The notes beneath the pieces were generated by a model that ran no database searches, had not been told where the DNA came from, and worked only from the letters and a program-made list of their open reading frames with translations. From Stenogyne calaminthoides (Eukaryota > Streptophyta > Magnoliopsida > Lamiales > Lamiaceae), in the NCBI GenBank assembly GCA_037126765.1, contig JBBCBC010000031.1, forward strand, positions 8,317,638 to 8,381,637: a DNA stretch of 64,000 nucleotides, in the 5' to 3' direction. How positions within the stretch are numbered: the first letter of the stretch is position 1; each line of letters begins with the position of its first letter. The position numbers were made by a program, and so were the translations under genes. Shown here piece by piece: positions 22,540 through 33,308 of the stretch.

Positions 22540-23421
22540 AAATGAAATTTGAATGGCTGATTGTGCTTTCGATCGGTTATGTTAAATAATTCTTGATAAT
22601 AGTTTTTTTTTAGATTTGAGCCATTCCACGAGTAGGACAATGGGACTCCATTCAGGTCTTCCAAATCATAAGCCCCGTTTAACAAACGTTCTGTAACTCT
22701 GAATGGACCTTCCCATGCTCGGCCGAACACACCACCTGATACCCCCGTTACTCGTCTTAGAACCAGTTCGTCCACGTTGAACCTGCCTGTTCGGACTTTG
22801 GAGTTATAGAACTTTTCTATCGATCTTTTTTATACATGGCGTTCACGAAATCGGCCTCCATCTTTTTTTTTTCTAACAGTGCGCACTTAGGCGGCGACAG
22901 TCGTTGATGTGCTCTCAAAAGTCATTGTCCGATGGCTCGGAATCTTTATTTTCTTTGGTATAACGACTTCGCACCAAATGCAGGGCAAAAGGGGTTTCCG
23001 CGATTGATGTTACGAAAGTAGTTCGATAGGCCCATAATATTTTGGGTAACTCTTGACCCCATCCATAAAATGGAATTATCAAGTCGGCCTTGAGTATGCT
23101 TGATAATTTTATTGGCTGACCTCCACTTGTCCGATTCATTTGGGTAAGTATCTGAATAGAGTAATGTTTTTTATGCCCCAACGAGCACAATTTTGTCGGA
23201 ATTCACTTCCATCGAACTATTTGCCGTTATCTGTTACTAATGATTGGGGAAGCCCAAAACGACAGATGATATTTTTCCAAACAAAGTTCCACATTCTTTG
23301 TTCGGTAGCTTTAACGATGGCCTCGGCTTCCGCCCATTTGGTGTAGTAATCAACGGCAACCACAACATATTTTACTCCCGATGTGCCAGTAGGAAATGGG
23401 CCGATCAAATTGATTCCCCAT
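22540..23421 (-). pseudogene. Ty3 integrase domain, broken
   Basis: Continues pol after a stop. Recognisable parts: PFPTGTSGVKYVVVAVDYYT and TKWAEAEA (first catalytic Asp), SLVTDNGK (second Asp), GQVEV (Glu context), ILWAYRTT and ETPFALHL, then a C-terminal GPFRVTERLLNGAYDLEDL module near 22740-22620. Stops and shifts separate these parts. The HHCC zinc finger at the pol/integrase boundary (HDEVCGNHIGG at about 23570) has its Cys pair disrupted. Integrase inserts element cDNA into chromosomes; this copy could not be translated whole. Confidence 0.85.
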
Positions 23422-25713
23422 TTAGCAAATGGCCACGGGCTGTAAAACCGACACCGGTTCTTCTATCCGGCTATGGATAAGTGGGGCATGTACGACATTT
23501 GTGACGCTTGTGACGCGAGCGCGAATTTTTTTGAGGGTCGGCCAGTAGTAACCTTGTCTGATAATTTTATGTGCCAGGACAAGCCCACCTATATGGTTTC
23601 CACATACTTCATCATGAATATGTTCAAGAATTATATGACCCTCTTCAGGAGTAATACACTTCAATAATGGAAGTGAGAAACTTCTTTTGTATAAATGCTC
23701 GTCTAAGATAGTATAACGAGCAGCTTGTAATCTGAGGCGAGTAGCTTGTGCTTTATTTTCAGGGAGGAGTCCTTTTGGTAAGTAATTTAAAATTTGAGTC
23801 ATCCAGGTTTCTTGTTCGCTCGTCACATGGGCGACCACAACTCTGGGGATCGATGGCGAACAAGTTGTGACGACCACAATGTCCGTCGTGCTCGTCACTC
23901 CTTCTGCTGTTGCCAAACGTGCCAAGGCATCAGCGAACGAATTATCCAATCGTGGTAATTGTTCTATGTAAACTTGTTCGAATTGTTCAAGCAACTCCTT
24001 TGCTAGTTGCTGATATTGTGCCATCTGTTCACCTCGGGTATCGTACTCGCCTAATGCTTGATATACGATTATTTGAGAATCGTTGTAAATCATCAGCCTC
24101 TGAATTCCCATTGCCATAGCCATGTGTAATCCAGCGATCAAAGCTTCATACTCGGCTTCATTATTTGTGGCTGGGAAATCAAAACGGATGGCCGTTGTGA
24201 AAGTTTGTCGAGTTGGGCTGATGAGAACCACGTCTGCTCCGGCTCTTGAACTTGTTGATGAGCCGTCTACATACATATGCCATAGTTGGTCGACACCTCT
24301 TTCGAGCATTTGTGGATATGTCAACTCGACCATAAAATCGGCCATAGTCTGGCCCTTCATTGCTGTTCGTGGGGCGAACGTAATACCAAATTGGCCTAAC
24401 TCCACCGCCCACTTGAGTAATCTGCCCGCAGTGTCTGGTCGATGGAGAACTTGTCGCAATGGGAACGTGGTTAACACCTCGACTGAGTGATCGAAAAAGT
24501 ATGATCGCAATTTTCGAACACTCATAACGAGAGCATATGCAAGTTTTTCGAGTGGAGGGTACCGAAGCTCGGCTTCTTTGAGCACTTGACTTACATAATA
24601 AATAGGTAAGTGTGTCGTGCCCTCTGCCCGAATGAGCACAGTGCTAATTGCATGCTCGGATGCAGCAAGATATAGATAAAGTTGTTCGCCTGGAACAGGC
24701 TTAGACAATGTCTGAGTATCTGCAAGGTATTGCTTCAATGACTCGAATGCGTTTTGGCAATACTCTGTCCACCGGAATTTCCCTTTCTTTAATGCATCAA
24801 AGAAAGGTTTGCATTTGTCCCCAGTTCGTGATATAAATCGATTTATAGAAGCCAAATGTCCAGTTAATTTTTGGACTTCTTTCACACTCCTGGGGGCCTG
24901 CATGTCAAGCATGGCTTCAATCTTTGATGGGTTCGCTTCAATCCCCCGTTGACTGACCATATGTCCGAGGAATTTTCCTGAGTGAACCCCAAAGCTGCAT
25001 TTCTTCGGATTTAACTTCATGTTGTACTCCCTGAGAATATCAAACGTTTGTGCGAGGTGGGTGATGTGGTCTTCCTTGTGTTCGTTTTTTACCACAATGT
25101 CATCAATGTACACCTCAACTGTTCGACCTATGTGCTCGTCAAACATTTTGTTCACCAAACGTTGATACGTTGCTCCGGCATTCTTTAATCCGAATGGCAT
25201 GCGTCGCCAACAATAGATATTCTTTTCACTGCAGAAAGTTGTACTCTTTTGATCGTCCGGATGCATGGGTATTTGGTGATAGCCAGCAAATGCATCCATG
25301 AAAGTCATGAGCTCATGTCCTGCTGTGTTATCGACCAAATAATCAATATGTGTCATCGGGAAATTATCTTTCGGGCATGCCTTATTTAAATCAGTGAAAT
25401 CTATGCATAATCTCCAAGTTCCGTTAAACTTGCGGACGAGCACAGGGTTCACAAGCCATCTTGGGCATTTTACTTCTCGAATCAGTTTATTATCGAGCAA
25501 TTTTTTGATTTCACTATCCATAGCTGCATACTTCTCCGGACTAAACTTTCTGCGCTTCTGGATTACTGGAGTTTGTGTTGGATCAAGGTTAAGAGAGTGA
25601 CATGCATGTTTAGGATCAATGCCAACCATGTCCTCATGTGACCAAGCGAACACATCCAAATTTGCTTGAAGATATTCGATCATTTCTGTTCGGAATGGTT
25701 CCGGTAATTCCAA
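23422..25713 (-). pseudogene. Ty3 pol: reverse transcriptase, RNase H and second RNase H
   Basis: A 763-codon open frame, the longest in the window. Residues about 1-60 are the linker (FAWSHEDMVGIDP). The RT follows with DKFP-type KDNFPM, FMDAFAGYHQI, MPFGLKNAGATYQR and the catalytic YIDD. Then comes the usual Ty3 RNase H (LAASEHAISTVLI, YYVSQVL, YPPLEKL). From about residue 480 there is a second, plant-acquired RNase H with YVDGSS, NNEAEYEALIAGL, YNDSQIIV and NSFADALA, giving the acidic catalytic set. The end reaches the integrase zinc finger and stops at 23422. Two RNase H domains in series are characteristic of the Tat lineage. The frame is well preserved, but upstream (TAG near 25728) and downstream stops cut it from gag and integrase. 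Confidence 0.93.
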
Positions 25714-25727
25714 ACCAATGAATATTT

Positions 25728-26096
25728 CTAATTAGGTGCATTGGTCGATATTAGTCGACTCCGGTTTTTCGATAGGTGTTGCTCGCTTTCTTTTTTACTT
25801 CCACCGAGGATCTTCGATCGACCCCGGTGTTCGTCATCTACCTCCATAGGTTCAAAACCTACACGAGGTTCCAGGTCCGGTATCTCGTTTGGCGGATCTA
25901 TGTTCATTAGATCTGGAAGATATGGAACATGAGTTACCATCCCGGATTTTGTGTTCGCGCGTGGAGGTGTGCTCGTCGAGGAAAAGGTGTAAAGCGTTCT
26001 CGGCGAATTTTTTCTTTGTTGGCTTGATTCCCCAATTTCCCATGTTTGCTCCATCATGTTAATGGTATTTTGCTTTTCTGGCGCGCATGACAACAA
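25728..26096 (-). pseudogene. Ty3 protease-RT linker
   Basis: Minus frame of low complexity with acidic and Pro-rich stretches (PPNEIPDLEPRVGFEPMEVD), ending at a stop just before pol. Corresponds to the poorly conserved region between protease and RT. No independent function is claimed. Confidence 0.55.
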
Positions 26097-26410
26097 ACAA
26101 TCTCGAGCTTTTTTCTGGTCACCTTTTACGCTACCAGTTCCCTCTTGAGTTGGAAATTTAACGCAATAGTAATAAGTTGAGCAGTGACTTTAAATTCTGA
26201 ATAAGCGGCGACCTAGAAACCCGTTATAAGTAGAAACGAACATCGGCGATTACAAAGTCTAGCATTCTAGTTAATTCCGGATCTCGGTTTAAAAGTTGAC
26301 TCTAGCTCGACTCTAACTTTGATCATACCATAGGTATTAGGATTTACAGATTCCCCGAAACCCATGATGGTGTGATCACATGGTTCTATATAACTACTCA
26401 GGTCCCCAAC

Positions 26411-26815
26411 TTACTTCTCCATTTGGTGCAGAGTGTTGACAAACAAAATGTTCGCATATGCTCCGGTATCGACCAGGAGGCGATGCACCTTCAAATCGAG
26501 AAGATGAGCACTGATGGTTAGAGAGTCATTGTGGGGGGTGATTATACCGTCGAGATCGTCTTCTGAGAACATGATTTGGTGAGAGGGTGGCGTGCTGGCT
26601 GATGTGCTCACCACCTTCACCTGGTGGATGCTTTCCATGGCACGCATCTCCATTTTCTTTCGTTTGTTCGATAATGTCGGTGCCTGATAGCATCCACCCA
26701 CTGGACCATACTCATGACAAATCATGTTGATTTCTTGACTTTCTCGACCTCTACCCACAGTAGGAGCCCCTCTTTTAGGTAATTCGACCTCTTCACAGGA
26801 TTCCGGGATCATCAT
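26411..26815 (-). pseudogene. Ty3 aspartic protease domain
   Basis: The minus frame ends with the retroviral-type active-site segment LLVDTGAYANIL (D-T-G) at about 26485-26450, preceded by an ISAHLLDLKVHR strand, as in plant Ty3 proteases. The upstream part with ITFSEDDL-like (MFSEDDLDGI) is the conserved stretch before the protease fold. It is cut by a stop at 26411. The enzyme would process the Gag-Pol polyprotein. Confidence 0.8.
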
Positions 26816-26842
26816 CGGATGTTTCTTGAACTTTTGCTTACC

Positions 26843-28466
26843 CTACGATCTCTGTTTTTTTCTGTTCGGGGGAATCTCTGTTCGCCCGGCTTTTTTAGGA
26901 AGCTGCGTGGAGCGGTTCTCTTCATATAACTTCCAAAGTTGATGAAGTAAATCGCGGCAATCTTCGGTATTATGTCCGATGTACTCGTGATAATTACAAT
27001 ACTTGGAAGCATTAAGCCGGTTTTTGTCCATTATGATTCTTTGTGGCTTATCCAACATGTCCCGATCTTTGATTTGATTAAAAATTGTTTCTGCTGAAAT
27101 GCCCAGAAGAGACAGTAGAGGCGTTTAGCCGCTCTCTTTCTTGAATGGGTTTATACCCCCCTCATTCATTACTTTTTACCAAAAACCTTTTTGTTGTTGT
27201 TTCTGACCCAATGCATTGGCGAAAGGAGATCTGCACGGCAATGATCTTGGTCGCTCGCTCTTTGATTCGGAATATGTGTTCGGCCAATCCTGATGCATGG
27301 CCTTCCACATATCCGTATTCAGGGTCAGGCCTCCGACCACCGTGAGGATCTTAGCATCCTCTTCAACTGGGGCTCCATCATACAAACACTTGACAAATCT
27401 TTCGATGTATGCTCGATCTGACTCACCCTTCAGCTGGGAGAAATGTGTCAACCTTTGTTTAGGTGCTGGGCGAGCACACATGGATGAGAAATGGGACAGA
27501 ATTTCTGTCCCAATTGAAGCGAAAAGATGTGATGGGCGCAAAGGCGGAGTAGAAAAACCATCGGGGCACGGCCGCCCAACGTCATGGGGAATGATCGGAC
27601 TCTGCGTTGCGTCGGTGGCCCCTACGGCGATCATAAAATCTGAATATTTCTTTGAGGTGAACATGTGGGTCGACCAAAGATCAAACATAGGGATTGGTGG
27701 TCGGATCTTTGCCACTTTCTCTTGTATTTATTTGCCATGATCGCCGGTGTTAGTGGCGGCGAGGGCATTGTGCTCGCCTCAGAAGAGTCCTTTCATGCGG
27801 CGAGTTGGCTGTAAGCCTTCGATGGCTTTACGCATTTCTGCCGCAAATTTTATTGGGCCCGGCAGACTTGGATCGAGGTCATGTCCCATCATGAGACCAG
27901 GGGTCATGCTCGTGATAGGCGATCCCCTTTCCAAGTTCGTCCTTGACTACCCAATCGATGATAAATAGACAATTTAGTTCCACCCGATTTTTGTTGGGAT
28001 GTGAAGGCGATCATGAGGATCGGGAGGAGTGGCATGTTTATCGGTTGTTCCCCGGGATGATCTGCCGCCTATAATTGCCGATTCGGTCTTTGACGGAGAG
28101 TCACAAATGTCCAAACGCTGATGGTCTAGACCCTTGAGGCTGCTCGTCATCCGACATATCATCAGCCTTTTTGTCGACCCGCTTCCGTGCAGCTTTCGAT
28201 TTAACTTGCTCGCTATCAGGTGTATACTAGTGTCGATCATCATCATCTTGAACTTTCAATTTGGTCAACTCTTTTTCGGCCCTCTCTTTCTGTGCTCGCA
28301 ACAAGAAAGTGATGGCCTTTGTTGTGGCCGCCGGATCGTTGGCAATATCTTCAAGATTGATGGTTTCCACTGTCTGATCTTTGTGAGGCTGATGTTGAGC
28401 CTCTTTCCGATCGTGAGGTCGGCTTTGTCTCGACCTCTCTGTCTGAGTATTCCTAGATTGAGGCAT
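26843..28466 (-). pseudogene. Ty3 gag, frameshifted
   Basis: Probable start at 28466 (MPQSRNTQTERSRQSRPH), 79 bp from the LTR end. The N-terminal part stops at 28227. The capsid-like Retrotrans_gag segment is at 27715-27176 (KYSDFMIAVGATD, LSHFSSMCA, QLKGESDRAYIERFVKCLY, WKAMHQDWPNTYSE). A zinc-knuckle-like segment follows at 27058-26843 (KYCNYHEYIGHNTEDCRDL). Stops and shifts divide the pieces. Gag packages the RNA into virus-like particles. The second element at 62.5-64 kb has the same segments almost unchanged, which confirms the family relation. Confidence 0.85.
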
Positions 28467-28525
28467 TATATTTCTTTTTTCTGCCTCGGCTATCTACGGG
28501 ATTGTGTATGGGTTAGTTTTTTGTA

Positions 28526-28544
28526 CCCTCCTTCTAGCGTCAGT
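28526..28544 (-). other. Primer-binding site of the Ty3 element
   Basis: Directly inside the 5' LTR the minus strand reads (AC)TGACGCTAGAAGGAGGG. The related element has TCGCGCTAGAAGGAGGG at 62402. The common form TGGCGCTAGAAGGAGGG, which starts with TGG as expected for pairing with a tRNA CCA end, is inferred. The tRNA was not identified. Confidence 0.65.
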
Positions 28545-29586
28545 TGTTGCGAGTCGTTTTATATGGAGAATATTATGTGGCTAATTTGATAACAACTCAC
28601 AAACAAAATAAGTACGTGTACTATATATGGTAAATAACGGGGAAATTGTTGACCCGGTTAAATCGGTGAATGACTACTACTGGGGCATGCCAAGCCGGGG
28701 ATGTTGTATTGCGAGATTTACATACACAAGTCTGACATACTTTTCATGAGATGAACTTCTATGGAAGAAGATGATTTGGAGAGTAAGTGTGTGAATGCTA
28801 GGGGATTTTTTGACCCTTTTTCTCTCCGGGAAATTTTGTGAACCTATCTCTTGTTCTTTTTCTTTATTTATAGAACTTTGACAAGCATAATTTGGTTTGG
28901 CAAGCATAATTTGGAGACTTGGTCTTGCAAGAACTCATGTGATCTTTGCCGCGTTTCCAACCGTCTTCTGGTTGATCTTTGCATTTGCTTGTCTATAAAG
29001 GCACTCTTTTGGTCGTCCAAATCATCTTTTGCTCGATTGATTCCTGTTCGCCCCGCCGGACAAATCAATTTTATCTGAGAATTCTTGTTCTTATCGAGCA
29101 TATCTGAGCCCTCAGGTTGTCTGAATCCTCAGGTTGTCTGAGTCCTCAGGTTATCTAAGCATCGAGCATATCTGAGCCTTCAGGTTGTTTAAGTCCTCAG
29201 GTTATCGAGCCAGTCTTACGAGTTCGGATATCGACCCTCGAGTCATTCAATTAATTTATCCGATTTTCTTCTTTGCTCGATCGATCACTCAACATATCTT
29301 GGGATCATCTCAAAATAGTATCGGTCATTATGCGGTTTTGGCAAATAGAAGCGTATTTGCTCGTTTGGCGAGCAGTGGGCTAGCGAACAAACTTGCTCGT
29401 TTCGGCGAGCGGTTAGCCAGCGAGCAAACTTGCTTAGTCGGTAAGTGGCAAGCTGGCGAGCAAATATGTTCGGTCACCTAACAGCAAGCACACTTGTCCA
29501 TCGAGCATGATTATTTTAATAGTTGATTAATACACGTGTCCCTTCGACGTGTTCGATTAATTTGAATAATTTTATCGAACACAACA
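28545..29586 (-). repeat. Ty3 element 5' LTR
   Basis: 1042 bp, aligned with 16416-17509. Same TG/CA ends. Contains the short gtctgagtcctcagg array and the gcgagc/gcgaacaaac repeats near 29365-29460. Confidence 0.95.
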
Positions 29587-29591
29587 AAGTT

Positions 29592-30182
29592 TATCCCATA
29601 AATTCAAGATAAGTCAAGGATCTTTTTCCTTCTCCATTAATAGGTAATTTTCGAAAATTGCATTATAATAAGGAGAAGAAGATTTTGTTGGGAGATATTT
29701 TGGGAAATATAATATACTGGATATATTCAAGATTGTATCCTGAGGAAGAAGTAAGGAAATTTCTCAATAGTCCCATAAGCCCAAAATTTCGTCCAACCCC
29801 TTATTATAAATAGGAATTCCATGTGTTGGAAAAATTAGAAATCCACAAAGGTGGTGCAATATTTTTTCGGTTTTCTCCTTTATTAAAATCGTTCGTGAGA
29901 ATCCTTCCACCGAATTACGTTCGTGGACGTGGGACATATTTGAGAAGACACTTAGGGTTGATCCATCGTCTCAACGGTTGTCACTCCAAGAGGTTTGTAA
30001 TCCTGTAACTCTTAGATTCCGCATGCTTAGGATTTACGTGGATTACGTGTACGCATGTTGTTGCTTGTTTAATTATTATGCTGAATTGATTTAGGATTAA
30101 TTCATGTTAGTAATTAATTGAATAATTTAAATATGTGTTTAAATATATCTCGAATACATCCGGACACCCCGTATTTCCCAAC
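29592..30182 (+). mobile_element. Ty1/copia-type LTR, right part (host of the Ty3 insertion)
   Basis: Resumes the sequence split by the Ty3 element. It has a TATA box (tataaatagg at about 29808), a long transcribed-like region and an end atttcccaaca typical of copia LTRs. No primer-binding site follows, so it is a solo or truncated LTR. It shares no similarity with the Ty3 LTRs. Confidence 0.5.
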
Positions 30183-30408
30183 AACGGCAGCAGCGGGGAG
30201 GGTGGCCGCAGCGGGTTTCTTGGTGGAGAAAGGATGGGATCGCGCTCCAATATATATATCTGACCCATTTATTGTGTATAGATCAAATTTGACCCGGGTT
30301 CATATCATGAACCAGGTCTACACAAGTTTTTGTCTTATAAAAATATCACTTATTGTATATCCCTCACATTTTTTTCTCTCTCAATTCTCTAAAGTGTCGT
30401 TTACTTTT

Positions 30409-30968
30409 AAGAAAATATCACAAATGGTCCTGTAACTTTGTTCGATTCCAAAAATAGTCCTGTAAGTTTTTATTTTATCAATTGTGGTCCTTTTGGTTTC
30501 AATTGTAGTCCTTTTCTCCGGATAATTTAAAAATTGATCGGAAAATTGACCTAACTTTTTATTCTGATCACATTGACGGTTGCCACCACTCTCATTTGAA
30601 CTATCTTTCATCAAGGAAGAAAAATCATCAATCAATTTCATGTTTTGATTACACCTCCCCCGTGAATCGCAACTTCAAAATCACGAATTACATTCATTAT
30701 CGTGGCTAATTTCGAGTGATTTACGTTGAGGCGAGGGTCGAAACTTATACTATTCTCTTCCTTTAATTGAACCCGTCATTTCAATAATTTTTTTCGCAAT
30801 ATTTTGTGTGCTACATCATATTTCCGGCCATTTTCCGGCTAAAATTTTCAATTTTCCGGCGAAAAGAACCACAATTGAAATCAAAAGGACCACAATTGAT
30901 AAAATAAAACTTACAGAACTATTTCTGGAATCGGACAAAGTTACAGGACCATTTGTGATTTTTTTCTC
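30409..30968. mobile_element. Long-TIR fold-back element (MULE-like), copy 1
   Basis: 560 bp whose two ends are inverted repeats of about 110 bp (tcacaaatggtcctgtaact ... attttatcaattgtggtcc and the complement). Flanked by a 9-bp direct duplication tttactttt (30400-30408 and 30969-30977). 9-bp duplications are typical of Mutator-like elements. No transposase. Related in plan and in the motif cacaaatggtc to 56296-56731. Confidence 0.8.
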
Positions 30969-31079
30969 TTTACTTTTTAACAAAAGTATCAATAATTTAT
31001 TATTTTATTATTATTTATTAATTAAAGAGCTCAAAAGAAATGAGAAATTTATATTGAGACTGTGGAAGTTTTTGCATTT

Positions 31080-31240
31080 TTTTACTATAAATAAATGAGT
31101 AAAATTTCGATTAAAATTTTGTCAAATTTTTTTCCAACAATAAAAACCTGACAAAATTCTATTATGTATATACTTAGTATAAAATCTTATCATATGATTT
31201 CTTAAAAAATGCAGATTTATATTGAATTTTTATTAATATA
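31080..31240. repeat. Intergenic duplication, copy 1 left arm
   Basis: Colinear with 34110-34260 (attaaaattttgtcaa, cctgacaaaattctatt, ttatcatatgatttctt). The match resumes at about 32741, after a long insert. Confidence 0.65.
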
Positions 31241-31489
31241 AGATAAAGTATATGCTGAATAAGTTTCACACAAAAATCTGTAAAATTGATTAAGGAGTGC
31301 AACTTATAGAGAAGGTCTTGTGTGAAATATTGCACACTAGTGTTATGTGCAATACATCACAATCAAGGCAAATTGGCTTAAAATTCAATGGGTCGGCGGT
31401 GGTGGTCGGGGTGAGGGTGATGGGTTGTGGGGCCCGGGTTGGTGAGGCGAATATGTATTAATAAAAGGATATATTTATCAAATATGTAC

Positions 31490-31556
31490 TGTAGCCTAGT
31501 TGTTCAGGTTTGTTGTTAATGTATTTAGTTGCAGGTTCAAATCCTACTGAACACAT
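31490..31556 (+). other. tRNA/SINE-like pol III promoter unit
   Basis: tagcctagttgttcagg fits an A box and ggttcaaatcc is a perfect B box 37 bp later, followed by a T-rich (TTTTA)n tract. It does not fold as a complete tRNA by eye. Probably a SINE head or tRNA pseudogene. Confidence 0.5.
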
Positions 31557-31587
31557 AATTTTATTTTATTTTATTTTGGTCAAGTTT

Positions 31588-31785
31588 TTGTGTGTTACTA
31601 CATCTATGTATAAGTGTTACTACATTGTTATATTGAATTTTATTTATTTTTTGTTAATTTTTTGTGTGTTACTACATCTATATATAAGTGTTACTACATT
31701 GTTATATTAAATTTTATTTATTTTTTGTCAAATTTTTGTGTGTTACTACATCTATGTATAAGTGTTACTACATTGTTATATTGAA
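31588..31785. repeat. Tandem repeat, ~80-bp unit
   Basis: About 2.5 copies of a unit containing tgtgttactacatctatgta, agtgttactacattgttata and attttatttattttttgt. Confidence 0.9.
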
Positions 31786-32740
31786 AAAACTTCATATCTT
31801 ACGTAACACTTAATAAAACATATTGTAACACATAAATATTCATAACGTAACATGGGTCACATGGTAACACATTATTATTCATATGGTAACACATGTGTAT
31901 TCACATAGTATTACGACGATATATGAACAGTGTTATATATTACTAAAAAAACATGTATTACTACATGAACAAAAAGTGTTACCATATAAAGAAAAACGTG
32001 TTACAACATAAATGAAACCAGCACAAGCGCAAAAAGAAATTCCAGTCCAAAATTACAAATTTAAAGAACAACTTGATGTGTTACTACATGAACAAAAGGA
32101 GTGTTACCATATGAGCAAAAGAGTGTTACTACATGAAAAAAAAAACGAAGACAGAGGCGAAAAAAATCTTGATCCAAAATTAGATTTCTGAAAAGCGAAA
32201 TAGTGCGGTAAGGATCGAAAAAACTGCTTCACAAAACCATAGGAAATCACCTGTAAAATTGCGAAGATGAGAAAATTGAAGAAAACAAAAAGAATATGGA
32301 AGAGAAAGAGAAAAGGAAGAACAAGAGAAGAAGAGGAAAAACCTAGATACGCACCACCATCAAAATCAACGGCGATCTGGTCGTGTTTGTTGCAACGCGA
32401 GAAGAGGAAGAAGAAGAAGAAATCTGCGTGTGAGTGCGCGAGCGTGAAGAAGAAGAAATCTGCCCTGACTGCGTGAGTCGTAAAGATGAAGGAGGAAGCC
32501 CATTAACCAGCCAGCAATCTGCCCTAACCCGGCCCTATTATTTGACCAGCGGAAAAAAAAAATCTAATTACGGAAGGGTGTGACTTTTACTATAAAAGGT
32601 ATTACTGATCATAATATTGAAAAATATGACTTATATTACATCAGAGAGTATAAATAGTGATAATTAAAGAGTGTAATTTATGTTACAAAATAATATTAAT
32701 TATAAAAAAAGTTAATTTTATATTAAATAAATTTCACATT

Positions 32741-33095
32741 ATAACGACTCATTACAATATATTTATGATATGGATTATGATATACATAACGTTAGTAAAT
32801 TAATATTAAAATGAACTTTAAAAATTGGAATGGTTATCGAGGAGAAGCAGTGGTGTAGTGGGTGCGGCATGAATTTATCCATTCTGTTCTGTGCATTACA
32901 ATTTACAAGAAGTTAACGCCATAGATCTCATTCTGCCCCATTTCATGAACAAGTAACGAGGTTGTCAAATTTTGGTTAATTATTTTGTCAGCTGATCAAC
33001 CGCGCTATGATTTGTTTCCAACAGTTAAGCTACGCAACAAATCATATTAATAGACGTAATTGTTCTTAAATCTTTTAAACACATGACTAAGATGA
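32741..33095. repeat. Intergenic duplication copy 1 right arm, including repeat R copy 3
   Basis: atgatatacataacgttagt and following bases match 34261-34330, then the R core (gaagcagtggtgtag ... gcggcatgaa ... ctgccccatttcatgaac) at 32830-32960. Confidence 0.7.
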
Positions 33096-33097
33096 TA

Positions 33098-33306
33098 CTC
33101 TCTCTGTTCCAAAAGACTCTACATCAACTTTTCAGCGCAGAAATTAAAAAAAATTACTTTATGAGGGGTAGTAAATATGTATGCGGGGGTAACAAATGTG
33201 TATTGTAAGGTTATAAGTTGAGAATAGTGTGTCTATTTTTTGGTGTGCAAAATTTTATGGGACAGACCAAAAAAAAAGTATGTTAAGTCTTTTGGGACGG
33301 AGGGAG
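33098..33306. mobile_element. Stowaway-like MITE
   Basis: Ends ctctctctgttccaaaagac and the complement of ctccctccgtcccaaaagac, flanked by TA on each side (33096-33097 and 33307-33308). 209 bp. Confidence 0.85.
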
Positions 33307-33308
33307 TA

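Larger units (their letters stand above)
16416..29586 (-). mobile_element. Complete Ty3/gypsy LTR retrotransposon, Tat-lineage type
   Basis: A 13,171-bp element with two LTRs beginning TG and ending CA (16416-17509 and 28545-29586) and a perfect 5-bp target duplication AAGTT (16411-16415, 29587-29591). Reading on the minus strand: 5' LTR, primer-binding site, gag, protease, RT, RNase H, second RNase H, integrase, a long region without sense coding, a polypurine tract, 3' LTR. Between integrase and the 3' LTR lies a gene in the opposite orientation. The dual RNase H and the extra ORF are hallmarks of the plant Tat lineage (Retand/Ogre/Grande relatives). All ORFs contain stops or frameshifts, so this copy is defective though structurally complete. 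LTR divergence by substitutions and a repeat-number change indicates that it is not recent. Confidence 0.95.
31241..32740. mobile_element. ~1.5 kb insert of unknown class
   Basis: Sequence absent from the paralogous block at about 34261. It holds a pol III-promoter-like unit (31490-31556), a tandem GTGTTAC array (31588-31785), many GTGTTAC/GTAACAC motifs up to 32140, a purine-rich stretch whose open frame at 32267-32476 is almost all Lys/Arg/Glu, and a GGGTGTGACTT repeat end. No transposase or clear terminal repeats were found, so the class is open. Confidence 0.5.

Noticed and set aside
31588..32140. Regularly repeated GTGTTAC units as a CRISPR-like array
   Set aside because: Units are AT-rich tandem and dispersed repeats without unique spacers of constant length, in a plant genome.
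32267..32476. Lys/Arg/Glu-rich 70-codon plus ORF
   Set aside because: Product of purine-rich simple sequence inside the 1.5 kb insert; no homologue recognisable. Kept only as a property of the insert.
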